In this document: piece after piece, positions 8,714-17,214 of the stretch | Numbering within the stretch: the stretch's first letter is position 1 | Layout: every line of letters starts with the position of its first letter | NCBI GenBank assembly: GCA_964542585.1 | Contig: CAZIUI010000016.1 | Coordinates: 1 to 64,000, forward strand | DNA length: 64,000 nucleotides | Direction: 5' to 3' | From: CAYYUA01 sp964542585 | GTDB lineage: Bacteria; Bacteroidota; Bacteroidia; CAILMK01; CAYYUA01 | Notes under the pieces: generated by a model | Told to the model about the DNA's origin: nothing | The model's database searches: none | What the model saw: the letters and a program-made list of their open reading frames with translations, nothing else | Made by a program: the position numbers and the translations under genes

Positions 8714-9235
8714 ATGCTGAAAAGGTCAAGATCGATCTTAGCAGTTCCCTGTGCTTTACTGGTTCTTGTAAGCTTCACCAACGGATGTGGCGTTTATAGC
8801 TTCTCAGGTTCAGCACTTTCAAGTAAAGTGGAAACGGTTACCGTACAACGCTTCCCCAACAATGCAGATCTTGTCAATCCTAACCTAAGCCAGCTATTTA
8901 CCCAAAAGCTAAGGCGTAAAATTCTCCAGGATACCAACCTCGATTTAGTAGACCAAGGTGGAGACTTAGTTTTTTCAGGAAGTATAACTAAATATAAAGT
9001 TTCGGTTGAAACAGTTCAGCGAGGGCAGCAAGCTACAAGTTCCGAACTAAACATCTCTATCAAAACCCAATACAAGAATAAGTTTGATAAAAAGAAAAGC
9101 TTCAATAAAACATTCTCAGCGAGTCAAATAATAGATCAAAATGAATCACTAAGAGCAGTTGAGGATCAAAAAGTTGAAAAAATTACAGATCAAATTATAC
9201 AGTCCATTTTTAACGATTCCATCAATAACTGGTAA
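8714..9235 (+). CDS. lptE: LptE-like LPS-assembly lipoprotein
   Basis: This 173-residue secreted lipoprotein has a hydrophobic signal followed by the lipobox-like TNGC and then GVYSFSG, a classical start for Bacteroidota LptE homologues (GCGxYSF...). In the family LptE plugs the LptD barrel and helps deliver lipopolysaccharide to the outer leaflet. The body shows the expected VxxFxN/LxxxFTxxLRxKIL pattern. It starts two bases after the sigma-54 activator stop codon, so the two are translationally coupled. Assignment rests on the N-terminal pattern plus the conserved gene order. Confidence 0.82.
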   Translation: MLKRSRSILAVPCALLVLVSFTNGCGVYSFSGSALSSKVETVTVQRFPNNADLVNPNLSQLFTQKLRRKILQDTNLDLVDQGGDLVFSGSITKYKVSVETVQRGQQATSSELNISIKTQYKNKFDKKKSFNKTFSASQIIDQNESLRAVEDQKVEKITDQIIQSIFNDSINNW

Positions 9236-9247
9236 TACCTAAGGCAA

Positions 9248-9910
9248 TTGGAGAAGGCAGCATTTTTTGAACTAGTTAAAAATCCGGGTAAGATTTCCAA
9301 GGAGACTGATCTCCAAGGATTGCTGCAAGTGTTAGAAGCCTATCCCTACTTTCAGTCTGCTTATCTATTCCTTGGGATGACTTATCACTTTCGTGGAGAT
9401 CCACGTTTTGACCAGTGGTTGCACACTATAGCCATGCATGTAAACTCCTGCGAACAATTTTATCAGCTTTCGCATCCCAAAAAACAAGTTGCCAAAACCG
9501 AGCTTCAAGAGCTGGATCAGCTTATTCAACAAACGGCTACGCGATATGATCCTGCCGCTGATCTTGGTTTGAATGAAGCATCATCCAAAAATGAGGAAAG
9601 CGAAATATCGGAGGAACAGAAGAGCTCCCAACAGGCAATTCTTGATAACTTTCTTACGAATTATCAAGCTGGCAATTTCAATAAAAAGCAAGCCTCTAAT
9701 TCCTGGGAATCATCCGCTGATCCAGGAGATTCCACAGAGTCCAAAAAAGGGTATGAGCACATTAAAGAATTTTCTGAAGAAGCCGCTGAAGCTGCTATAG
9801 AAAAAGGTGACCCACGAAGAGCAATAGAAATTTATGAAAAGCTATCTTTGCAGCATCCAGAGCATTTCAATTATTTTGTGGAAAAAGCTGAAGAACTAAA
9901 GTTCCAGTAG
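9248..9910 (+). CDS. Conserved Bacteroidota protein of unknown function (TPR-like)
   Basis: This 220-residue soluble protein has no recognised domain name. The N-terminus (FFELVKNPGKISKE.. LLQVLEAYPYFQSAYLFLG) is a repeated-helix pattern seen in the protein that lies between lptE and secG in many Bacteroidota. The middle is acidic and low complexity. The C-terminus (AAIEKGDPRRAIEIYEKLSLQHPE) reads as a single tetratricopeptide unit. The only in-frame start that covers the conserved N-terminus is TTG at 9248, preceded by CTAAGG. Function is unknown. Position next to secG and lptE hints at envelope assembly, but this is inference. Confidence 0.75.
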   Translation: MEKAAFFELVKNPGKISKETDLQGLLQVLEAYPYFQSAYLFLGMTYHFRGDPRFDQWLHTIAMHVNSCEQFYQLSHPKKQVAKTELQELDQLIQQTATRYDPAADLGLNEASSKNEESEISEEQKSSQQAILDNFLTNYQAGNFNKKQASNSWESSADPGDSTESKKGYEHIKEFSEEAAEAAIEKGDPRRAIEIYEKLSLQHPEHFNYFVEKAEELKFQ

Positions 9911-9941
9911 GTAATTGCATTAAAAAAAAGAAAACCCAGAT

Positions 9942-10373
9942 ATGCTAATCTTCTTATTAATTCTCATCTTGATGGCTTGTGCGCTTTTGATAATGATCGT
10001 TATCGCCCAAAATCCCAAAGGCGGTGGTTTGTCATCCGCTTTTGGTGGAGGAATGGCCAGCAATGTTATGGGAGTGAAACAAACCACCAACTTCCTGGAA
10101 AAAACAACCTGGATCGTTGCGGTGGGAATAATGGTGCTCGTCATATTTACAAACTTCTTCATTCCGAGCCGAGGCAGTGGTGATGAAAAGCAGCAAAGCA
10201 AGATGAAGGATCAGATTGAGAATATGAAAAGCCTTCCTCAGCAACCTCCGACACCTCAACAAGGGGGTCAACGTCCGCAGGGAGGCCAGAATGAGGGATC
10301 GCAACAAGGCAATGGCGGTCAACAAAGAGCTCCACAAGGGCAATCGCCTCAATCCCAACCATCTGGCAATTAG
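9942..10373 (+). CDS. secG: Preprotein translocase subunit SecG
   Basis: This 143-residue protein has two transmembrane helices (about residues 2-22 and 57-75) flanking the SecG signature AQNPKGGGLSSAFGG. SecG associates with SecYE and assists SecA cycling. After the second helix comes a tail of about 60 residues rich in Gln, Gly and Pro, much longer than in E. coli SecG, which makes the protein roughly a third larger than the E. coli form. Such Gln-rich tails are frequent in Bacteroidota SecG. It closes the plus-strand run that starts with miaB. Confidence 0.93.
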   Translation: MLIFLLILILMACALLIMIVIAQNPKGGGLSSAFGGGMASNVMGVKQTTNFLEKTTWIVAVGIMVLVIFTNFFIPSRGSGDEKQQSKMKDQIENMKSLPQQPPTPQQGGQRPQGGQNEGSQQGNGGQQRAPQGQSPQSQPSGN

Positions 10374-10376
10374 CGC

Positions 10377-11117
10377 TTAGCTATTCTTTCTTAAGATTTG
10401 TTGAAGGTGACGTAATAAAAGGCGTTTGCTAATCGGCAGTAGCGTTTCCTGCATGGGAAAGGTGTATTGAGATTCTACTGCAAAGCTTGCAGGATTTGTC
10501 CAACTCTCATAAGTGTGTAAAAGATCCTTTTTAATGCCCTCATAGGTATTTGAAAGCTTGCGTTTAAAGGCATCAAGGTAGCGTGTCTTGAGGCTTTTAA
10601 ACTGTTGTTTACGGTCTGTAAAGCTTTCTAATTGGTAATAATAAACTGCTGTGTCGCCCTTAGCCCCATTTTGAATAAAAAGGTACCCGTAATAAGGGCT
10701 TACAGAAACCAACCCCACCTCTTTTAAAGCTACTTGTTTCTCGATGAAGTCAAAAATAGCTTTCCCTTCTTCCAGGTAAGGCTCAATCGTTAAGACTGAT
10801 GTTTGAACAATAGCCTCCAGGCTCTCCATCAAGGCATCATCATGGATTACCTTCCGGTAATGCAGTTTTAGCTTTTCCATATCTACGTTTACCAGTTCCT
10901 CTGGGAACTGCTCATAGACGCCCTTTTTCCGGTCCAGGAACTGCTTGAGGTTACGGTAATGAAACACCAACTCTGATAGATGAGGATAAAGCTCATTATG
11001 AGCAAATGCCCGCTCTGTCTGCCTCAGATAAGCTAACAGGACGTACTTCTTGTATTCGGGGTCCAAACGTCCTGTTAAAAACCAATCAGCTTCCAGCTTT
11101 TGTTTTTGATCACTCAT
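10377..11117 (-). CDS. Conserved hypothetical protein
   Basis: This soluble protein of about 246 residues has no signal peptide or membrane helix and no domain I can name. It is largely helical, rich in Leu, Lys, Tyr and Glu, with a YLRQTERAFAHNELYPHLSEL segment and a YYGYLFIQNG hairpin in the middle. The ATG at 11117 is preferred. The longer reading frame would need a TTG at 11144. The gene is convergent with secG, leaving only three bases between stops, and divergent from groESL. Proteins of this kind recur beside secG/groES in Bacteroidota, but no function is established to my knowledge. Confidence 0.7.
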   Translation of the reverse strand: MSDQKQKLEADWFLTGRLDPEYKKYVLLAYLRQTERAFAHNELYPHLSELVFHYRNLKQFLDRKKGVYEQFPEELVNVDMEKLKLHYRKVIHDDALMESLEAIVQTSVLTIEPYLEEGKAIFDFIEKQVALKEVGLVSVSPYYGYLFIQNGAKGDTAVYYYQLESFTDRKQQFKSLKTRYLDAFKRKLSNTYEGIKKDLLHTYESWTNPASFAVESQYTFPMQETLLPISKRLLLRHLQQILRKNS

Positions 11118-11335
11118 AATACCATTCTGTATTTGTCCCAGCAAATTAAGGCTCCTATCAATAAAACGAGTAACATAAATCTATGCGTATCCTGATCAAG
11201 TCTGCCAAAATGACCATCGTAAAAAAGCCTTTTCTGCCATTTTTGTGAAAAATTGGCGGAATTAGTCAATGGCATGCATTGTGTTACCGAGCAATTTGGA
11301 AATTAATTTGTCAAACAACAAAAAACCGAGTAGCA

Positions 11336-11614
11336 ATGGCGGTAAACATTAAACCTTTAGCCGATCGCGTAATTATTAAGCAGGCTGAAGCAGAAGAAAA
11401 AACGCAAAGTGGCATTATCATTCCTGATACTGCTCAAGAAAAGCCCCAAAAGGGAGAAGTTGTAGCGGTAGGCCCAGGCAAAAAAGATGAGCCTACGACC
11501 GTAAATGAAGGTGATAACGTCCTTTATGGTAAATATGCTGGTACTGAAATCACGGTAGAAGGCGATGAATATCTCATCATGCGAGAGTCCGATATTCTCG
11601 GAGTCATTCAATAG
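11336..11614 (+). CDS. groES: Co-chaperonin GroES
   Basis: This 92-residue Cpn10 starts MAVNIKPLADRVIIKQ at the ATG at 11336; the frame upstream is open but unrelated to the family. The mobile-loop region EEKTQSGIIIPDTAQEKP and the C-terminal YLIMRESDILGVI are diagnostic. It caps GroEL to enclose folding substrates. It is followed after 52 bases by groEL, forming the usual bicistron. I looked for a CIRCE inverted repeat in the 218 bases upstream and found none, so HrcA control is not supported by sequence. Confidence 0.97.
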   Translation: MAVNIKPLADRVIIKQAEAEEKTQSGIIIPDTAQEKPQKGEVVAVGPGKKDEPTTVNEGDNVLYGKYAGTEITVEGDEYLIMRESDILGVIQ

Positions 11615-11666
11615 CGAATCGGATTATTTGGTAAAATTTTAAACCTAAAAACAAAAAAAGTACATT

Positions 11667-13319
11667 ATGACTAAACTAATTCAATTCAACACGGAAGCCC
11701 GTGATAACCTCAAGCGGGGTGTTGATCAACTAGCCAATGCTGTAAAAGTAACCCTTGGCCCACAAGGCCGGAATGTGGTACTAGATAAGAAGTTTGGTGC
11801 GCCTAATATTACAAAAGATGGTGTAAGTGTAGCCAAAGAGGTAGAACTTAAGGATCCCATTGAGAACATGGGCGCTCAAATGGTTAATGAGGTCGCTTCA
11901 AAAACCTCTGATACTGCAGGTGATGGCACAACTACCGCTACTGTTCTAGCCCGTGCTATCATTAATGCCGGATTAAAAAATGTTACCGCTGGCGCAAATC
12001 CTACCGACCTCAAAAGTGGTATTGACCTGGGTGTTCAAGCAGTTGTAGAAGACCTGAAAAAGCGATCCATTGAGGTCGGAAATGACAATAATAAAGTTCA
12101 GCAAATTGCCAGTATCTCCGCCAATAATGATGATGAAATCGGCAAATTGATCGCTGAATCCATGCAGAAGGTTAAGTCGGAAGGTGTTATTACCGTAGAA
12201 GAAGCTAAGGGAACTGACACCTACACCGATATTGTAGAAGGAATGCAATTTGACCGCGGTTACTTATCCCCTTATTTTGTCACGGACACTGAAAAGATGC
12301 AAGTTGATCTTGAAGATCCTTACATTCTAATCTGTGACAAGAAGATCAGTAACATGAAGGAGCTCATGCCCCTTCTTGAAAAGGTAGTGCAGTCCAACAA
12401 GCCCATCCTGATAATCGGTGAAGAAGTAGAAGGTGAAGCGCTTGCTACATTGGTCGTCAATAAAATGAGGGGTACTTTTAAGGTAGCCGCTGTTAAAGCT
12501 CCTGGCTTTGGAGATCGCCGTAAAGCTATGCTGGAAGATATTGCTGTCCTCACTGGCGGTACTGTCATTTCAGAAGATAAGGGTTACACCCTTGAAAGCG
12601 CTGACCTTAGCTTCCTTGGTTCAGCTGAAAAGATCTCTATCGACAAGGATAACACCACCGTTGTTAACGGTAAAGGTGAGTCCGATGATATCCAAGCTCG
12701 AATAAAGCAGATTAAGAAGCAAATAGATGATACCGATAGCGAGTACGATCGTGAGAAATTGCAAGAGCGTCTGGCTAAGTTAGCGGGCGGTGTTGCCGTA
12801 CTGTACGTAGGAGCTTCTTCTGAAGTGGAAATGAAGGCTAAAAAAGATCGTGTAGATGATGCCTTGAACGCCACCCGCGCTGCTGTTGAAGAAGGCATTG
12901 TTGCAGGTGGTGGTTCTTCTTACCTCCGCTCAGTCAATGCTCTCAATTCCGTTAAAGGTGATAATGAAGATCAAAATATCGGGGTTGGTATCGTTCAGAA
13001 GGCAATCCAAGAACCGTTACGATTAATCGTAGAAAATGCAGGTCAGGATGGTTCCATCGTCCTTGAAAAGATCAAGGAAAAAGACCAAGATAACTACGGT
13101 TACAACGCTAAGAAGGAACAATATGAAGATCTGCTTGATGCAGGTGTCATTGATCCCACTAAGGTCACCCGCGTTGCTATTGAAAATGCAGCTTCGGTTT
13201 CCGGCATGTTCCTGACTACGGAATGCATCCTGGCAGATAACCCAGAAGATGAGCAAGAAGCCGCCGGTGGTGGCGGTGGTGATATGGGTGGAATGGGAGG
13301 AATGGGCGGCATGATGTAA
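11667..13319 (+). CDS. groEL: Chaperonin GroEL
   Basis: This 550-residue group I chaperonin shows all family features: VTLGPQGRNVVLDK, the ATP-binding DGTTTATVLA (with the catalytic DGTTT), the apical domain with KAPGFGDRRKAMLEDIA, the AAVEEGIVAGGG hinge, and a C-terminal Gly/Met tail (GGMGGMGGMM) typical of the main housekeeping copy. It works with GroES in ATP-dependent folding of cytosolic proteins. It ends 33 bases before a strong terminator hairpin. Confidence 0.98.
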   Translation: MTKLIQFNTEARDNLKRGVDQLANAVKVTLGPQGRNVVLDKKFGAPNITKDGVSVAKEVELKDPIENMGAQMVNEVASKTSDTAGDGTTTATVLARAIINAGLKNVTAGANPTDLKSGIDLGVQAVVEDLKKRSIEVGNDNNKVQQIASISANNDDEIGKLIAESMQKVKSEGVITVEEAKGTDTYTDIVEGMQFDRGYLSPYFVTDTEKMQVDLEDPYILICDKKISNMKELMPLLEKVVQSNKPILIIGEEVEGEALATLVVNKMRGTFKVAAVKAPGFGDRRKAMLEDIAVLTGGTVISEDKGYTLESADLSFLGSAEKISIDKDNTTVVNGKGESDDIQARIKQIKKQIDDTDSEYDREKLQERLAKLAGGVAVLYVGASSEVEMKAKKDRVDDALNATRAAVEEGIVAGGGSSYLRSVNALNSVKGDNEDQNIGVGIVQKAIQEPLRLIVENAGQDGSIVLEKIKEKDQDNYGYNAKKEQYEDLLDAGVIDPTKVTRVAIENAASVSGMFLTTECILADNPEDEQEAAGGGGGDMGGMGGMGGMM

Positions 13320-13351
13320 TTGCCCCCTTTTCATATTCCACCATTTTCAAA

Positions 13352-13385
13352 AACCCGGTAAGTGTAATGCTTACCGGGTTTTTTT
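13352..13385 (+). terminator. Rho-independent terminator of groESL
   Basis: A perfect 11-base-pair stem (AACCCGGTAAG with CTTACCGGGTT) and a 7-base loop are followed by a run of T. It sits 33 bases past the groEL stop codon. The complementary A-run on the left also lets it work for a minus-strand transcript. Confidence 0.9.
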
Positions 13386-13564
13386 GTATAGAAGCAAAAA
13401 GCGCAATAGGCACTTGATTCAAGCCTCAGGTATTAACCAAAGCACTGTTTTGGAAAACTCAATCCTATTGTTGGATCAATATTTTCCCAATCGTATGTAT
13501 TTACGTGATAACTTAATTTATAGCTTCTAACTTTATTGATATTATTTATTGGCCACTTTTTCTT

Positions 13565-14580
13565 CTATAAGAGTGCTTGAAAGGTGTTGTAAAGGATACC
13601 CTTATGCTCTACGAAAATGTGTTCAAAATAAGCTAAGCCATTTGGCAGGATCGGACAGCAATCGAAATACATAGCTTCCACTGCACTAATTCCGGAAAAT
13701 CCTGCGTTGAAATTACCGGTAACAAATCTCCCCTCTGTGCTAACGAGCAGCATAGTCGTTAAAGCTTTTGGTAAAACTAAATGCTACAATTTTTTCATCC
13801 AGTTGAGTTTTAAGCTCCTCAAAAACTTTAAAGCTTCCATAGGTAGCATCTCCAAGCAGGGCTTAATCAAAGTTATAGCCTTCTTCGTCCAGCTTCATCA
13901 TAAGCTTAGCAAAAGTTTACGGGTTTTATTTTCCTTCCAGCAGTGTTTCTAGATAAGCAATGAAGGCTCGTTTACCGTTTTATTTTTTTGGTATAAAAGG
14001 AACAAAAGGGGATAAAGCTAACCCTGGTAGGTGGAGCACTTCACTTTTGCACTTAATCTTGTCAACTGTTTCCAACTCACGGTAGAGCAGGTAACTATAA
14101 AGTAATTGATAAGTCTCTGAATAAAAACTATCCTTGTTATCCCTTCTGTTGAGGAGCACCTTATCAGCATTAAAAGCTGATGAATAATTTATAAAAGCAT
14201 GGTTAAGCCAATTAGTATGGCAAATAGCATTTTTACCCTATGGATAAGGCATTAATTTCATAAAAACATAAAAAAAGTGGGGGGTTGAGAAAATGTCCGT
14301 TTGTCAGTACCAGGAAAATGGAAACATCCAGCATATCAGTCGCTATGATGAGGCCAGGATAAAGATCAATGCTTTTAGCACGATTCGAAAGCTTGAATGT
14401 TGATCCAGGCAACGCCATTTGCAGTAACGCCCCTCCATGCTAAAAAAAGACATCATGCTGACTGTTGTTGGCTACACATAAATCCAACGAGCGATGAGAA
14501 CCTGTGGAAAAAAGCTTTAGAAGGAGAGTTTTCCTGACTCTTCAGGAACTTCCCCATCTACACAACAAGGATAACCTTCT
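13565..14580 (-). pseudogene. Decayed DUF3524/GTDC1-like glycosyltransferase (tRNA-queuosine mannosyltransferase family)
   Basis: No intact frame spans this kilobase, but translating the minus strand piecewise restores a family-like protein in correct order. From about 14578: KVILVV; then SHRSLDLCVANNSQHDV; HGGALLQMALPGSTF; LIIATDMLDVSIFLVLT; LFLCFYEINALS (family: LYFHENQ); NHAFINYSSAFNADKVLLN; KIKCKSEVLHLPG; FAKLMMKLDEEGYNFD; ALLGDATYGSFKVFEELK; LDEKIVAFSF; and finally GISAVEAMYFDCCPILPN, LAYFEHI. The last is the retaining-glycosyltransferase donor-site segment of DUF3524. In-frame stops include 14558-14560, 14440-14442 and 13980-13982, plus at least four more between about 13740 and 13930, with frameshifts. 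It begins just after the ABC permease gene. The identification is by remembered family pattern, not by search. Confidence 0.72.
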
Positions 14581-14585
14581 GAGCG

Positions 14586-15803
14586 TCAATCCAATTTGAC
14601 ATCAAAAGCATCCCTTAGCCCATTACCTACTAGATAAAAGGCCATAACCATTAACATGATGGCAATACCCGGTAAGATAGCCAGGTATGCTGAATCTAAA
14701 ATTATAAACCCGCGATGGTCATTAATCATATAACCCCAAGCTGGTGCAGGGGGTTGTACCCCTATTCCCAGAAAACTTAAGCCCGCTTCAAGCAGAATAG
14801 CTGTGGCAAAATTTGCAGCTGCAATAACGATTACCGGCCCCAGAATATTCGGCATCACATGGTGGGTGATGGTTCGGCCTGTTCGAACCCCAAGGGCACG
14901 GCTGGCCTCAACAAATCCCGCTTCCCGCAGACTTATAACCTGGCCCCGAACAACACGAGCTACCTCCACCCACATGGTTAGGCCTACGGCAATAAATACC
15001 TGCGTAATCCCTTTCCCTAATGCCAAGCTTAGAGAGATCACCATTAGAAGCGTTGGTATAGACCACACAACATTGATCAGCCATTGAACCACTTCATCTA
15101 CCCATCCTCGGAAAAAACCACCAATTGCACCAATGATAAGCCCAATAAGTAAAGAGATACCCACAGCGATCAACCCAACACTTAAGGAAACCCTGGTACC
15201 CAGCAGTAAACGGCTAAGCATGTCGCGGCCAAAACGATCGGTTCCCAACAAAAAAGTCTTTTTTTGAATGCATTGTTTTTTAACCTTGTCCTGAAGCGCT
15301 GATAATTCAATCTTTTTGACTTTTCCCCTGTAATTGGTAAATAGCACACTGTCTTCTAAGCGGTTAATATTGGGCGCTTCACTTTTTAAGTGGTAAGCCA
15401 ATTTTACTAACGATACTTCGCGTTGAGGAGCTTTTTGGGTATCCTTTCCTACATAAGGTCGGTAACTAACTTCAAAATCCTTTATTTTCCAACTAGATAT
15501 GGGAGTTGTTTGGTAAGGAAGCGAACGCCCCCTCCATAATATTTGCCAAAAGGTATTAGCAGGCGGTGAACCATCTTTGTAATGTTTGAGAATAGTGGTT
15601 TGAAACCCCGGCTTTTTCATCTCAACCGGAAGCATTATGTTGTTGGCATTCTTAGAATTATCAGGAATGATAAAGGGAGCGATTATAGCTACGATGATAG
15701 CCATTCCTATCAGAACCAAACCTCCCATACTTGGCTTGTTCTGCTTGAAACGTTGCCATGCCAACCCCCCCGGTGAACGTTGCCGGTTGTTCCCTTTAAT
15801 CAT
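14586..15803 (-). CDS. ABC transporter permease, dipeptide/oligopeptide (DppC/OppC) type
   Basis: This 405-residue inner-membrane permease has an N-terminal OppC_N helix (about residues 26-46), then a long hydrophilic region, then the BPD_transp_1 core. The core starts at LGTDRFGRDMLSRLLLGTRVSLSVG and carries the EAA coupling motif EASRALGVRTGRTITHHVMPN. The hydrophilic region of about 135 residues between helix 1 and the core is much longer than in DppC/OppC (about 40-50) and is predicted to be periplasmic. No partner permease, ATPase or binding protein lies in the window, so it must pair with genes elsewhere. It overlaps the upstream small gene by 8 bases, so the two are co-transcribed. Confidence 0.87.
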   Translation of the reverse strand: MIKGNNRQRSPGGLAWQRFKQNKPSMGGLVLIGMAIIVAIIAPFIIPDNSKNANNIMLPVEMKKPGFQTTILKHYKDGSPPANTFWQILWRGRSLPYQTTPISSWKIKDFEVSYRPYVGKDTQKAPQREVSLVKLAYHLKSEAPNINRLEDSVLFTNYRGKVKKIELSALQDKVKKQCIQKKTFLLGTDRFGRDMLSRLLLGTRVSLSVGLIAVGISLLIGLIIGAIGGFFRGWVDEVVQWLINVVWSIPTLLMVISLSLALGKGITQVFIAVGLTMWVEVARVVRGQVISLREAGFVEASRALGVRTGRTITHHVMPNILGPVIVIAAANFATAILLEAGLSFLGIGVQPPAPAWGYMINDHRGFIILDSAYLAILPGIAIMLMVMAFYLVGNGLRDAFDVKLD

Positions 15804-16065
15804 GGGGTCCGTTATTATGAAGGCTTATGCCTTTTTGAGTAGCACTAAAGCAGTATGACTCGAGGTTATCGGTATCGTAAACGGCTGTCTGCTCATACTG
15901 ATTGTTCCTGATGTTGAATATGTAAGCGGCTACATAATGCTGCCCAATCAAATTGCGAAGGGCATCTTTAATTTCGGGTTTAGAAGCACTTACTTCTTCA
16001 CAGAGCCTGTTAAACGGCTCTACAAAATACAAGCGACCCAGAATGTCATATTCTAGCTTTTCCAT
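15796..16065 (-). CDS. Small conserved hypothetical protein
   Basis: This 89-residue soluble protein has no recognised domain. The first half (YDILGRLYFVEPFNRLCEEV..KPEIKDALRNLI) suggests a compact helical, perhaps winged-helix-like, fold. It starts one base before the glycosyltransferase stop region ends (adjacent, no gap) and overlaps the ABC permease start by 8 bases. It is therefore embedded in a minus-strand run with the flippase-like and glycosyltransferase genes. Function unknown; real-gene status is supported by the tight packing and coding-like composition. Confidence 0.7.
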   Translation of the reverse strand: MEKLEYDILGRLYFVEPFNRLCEEVSASKPEIKDALRNLIGQHYVAAYIFNIRNNQYEQTAVYDTDNLESYCFSATQKGISLHNNGPHD

Positions 16066-17214
16066 TTAATGCACTTTTCGTCCTTTCCATCTGAATCCTC
16101 CAACTTGGCTAGCTATACCAATCCCTACTACGTAAAAGGGATAAATGAAGGCCGCTGGAAAATAAAGCAACAATGAAGCACTTTGTTGTTTGAAAAAAGT
16201 TGTCAACTGTACCAAAAATAGAGATTCCGGCACCATTTTTAGACCAAAAGCGATAACAGTTAGCAAAAAACCACCATTCCAAGGTAAGACCAAAAGTAGT
16301 AACAATATCAAATGGTAAAAGCCTACAAACCCTGTAACAACTTTTAAGAAGACGCTTTCATAATAAGGCCCTTTGGAAGCCCATCGCATGCGCTGCTGCC
16401 AAAGTCCTTTTAGAGTGGATTGAGGTTTTGTATGGACCATGGCAGCGGTGCTTTTAAGAAAGTACACTTTGTTAGGGTAACGGCTATGTAGCTTATGCAT
16501 AAGAAACTCATCATCCCCTGATGCAAGCCCATCTACGTCTTGAAACCCATTGACATCCCAGAATGCTTGTTTTCTGTAAACCAGGTTAGCTCCATTGCAC
16601 ATACTAGGAACATGCTGGCGAACCGTAGCTGCCCCTATGCCAATCAAAGCCATGAATTCGAGTATCTGTAATTTGCCAAGCAAACCTTTCGCGTCCCAAA
16701 ATGCAACTGGCCCTGAAACCAAAACAGGGTCTTGCTTTTGAATAAACTGGTAAAAACACTTAAGCCAGGTTTTGGGATGCTGACAGTCAGCGTCTGTTGT
16801 GACGATCCACTGCCCTTTGGCATATTTGATACCTGTCTGAATGGCCAGCTTTTTAAAGGCCACATAAGTTGGGTTCTGAGCATCCTGCGATTTATGACAA
16901 TATAATGGAAGGTGTTTATATTGGCTTTGGAAATTTTTAAGCGTTTGCCAGGTGTCATCTGTGGAATGGTCATCCACAACGTGAACTTCGTAACCTTTAA
17001 GTGGAAAATCCTGCTGAAATAGATGATTGAGCGTTTGCACGAGACCATGTTCTTCATTCCGGGCCGCTATAACTACCGAGAAAAATGGGGTTGTGGCAGG
17101 CTCTACAGATGAACCCCCCCCCTTAAATTTTGACAATAAAGCCCAACCTCTTATAAACCAAGCTATTAATAGCATATAAAGGCATCCAAGAAGCAGAATA
17201 ATTACTTCGACCAT
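16066..17214 (-). CDS. Family 2 glycosyltransferase, membrane-bound
   Basis: This 382-residue GT-A enzyme has an N-terminal membrane helix, then the nucleotide-sugar domain. Visible motifs: FFSVVIAARNEE, VVDDHSTDDTW, the metal-binding DAD within TTDADCQHP, the acceptor-site motif GDDEFLMHKL, and QQRMRWASKG, equivalent to the QxxRW motif of processive enzymes. Three C-terminal hydrophobic segments follow (about residues 285-375). The arrangement resembles polysaccharide or glycolipid synthases. It overlaps the flippase-like gene by 13 bases, which suggests a shared pathway, possibly an envelope glycolipid. The sugar and acceptor are unknown. Confidence 0.86.
   Translation of the reverse strand: MVEVIILLLGCLYMLLIAWFIRGWALLSKFKGGGSSVEPATTPFFSVVIAARNEEHGLVQTLNHLFQQDFPLKGYEVHVVDDHSTDDTWQTLKNFQSQYKHLPLYCHKSQDAQNPTYVAFKKLAIQTGIKYAKGQWIVTTDADCQHPKTWLKCFYQFIQKQDPVLVSGPVAFWDAKGLLGKLQILEFMALIGIGAATVRQHVPSMCNGANLVYRKQAFWDVNGFQDVDGLASGDDEFLMHKLHSRYPNKVYFLKSTAAMVHTKPQSTLKGLWQQRMRWASKGPYYESVFLKVVTGFVGFYHLILLLLLVLPWNGGFLLTVIAFGLKMVPESLFLVQLTTFFKQQSASLLLYFPAAFIYPFYVVGIGIASQVGGFRWKGRKVH

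Noticed and set aside
11118..11335. CIRCE-type operator or sigma-54 promoter upstream of groES
   Set aside because: No TTAGCACTC inverted repeat is present, and TGGC stretches near 11252 and 11270 lack the correctly spaced GC element.
11973..13334. Several antisense frames inside groEL
   Set aside because: They are shadows of a highly conserved coding gene and show no protein-like motifs.
13707..13952. 81-codon plus-strand frame in the groEL-permease interval
   Set aside because: It is antisense to the decayed glycosyltransferase, whose segments are recognisable on the minus strand.
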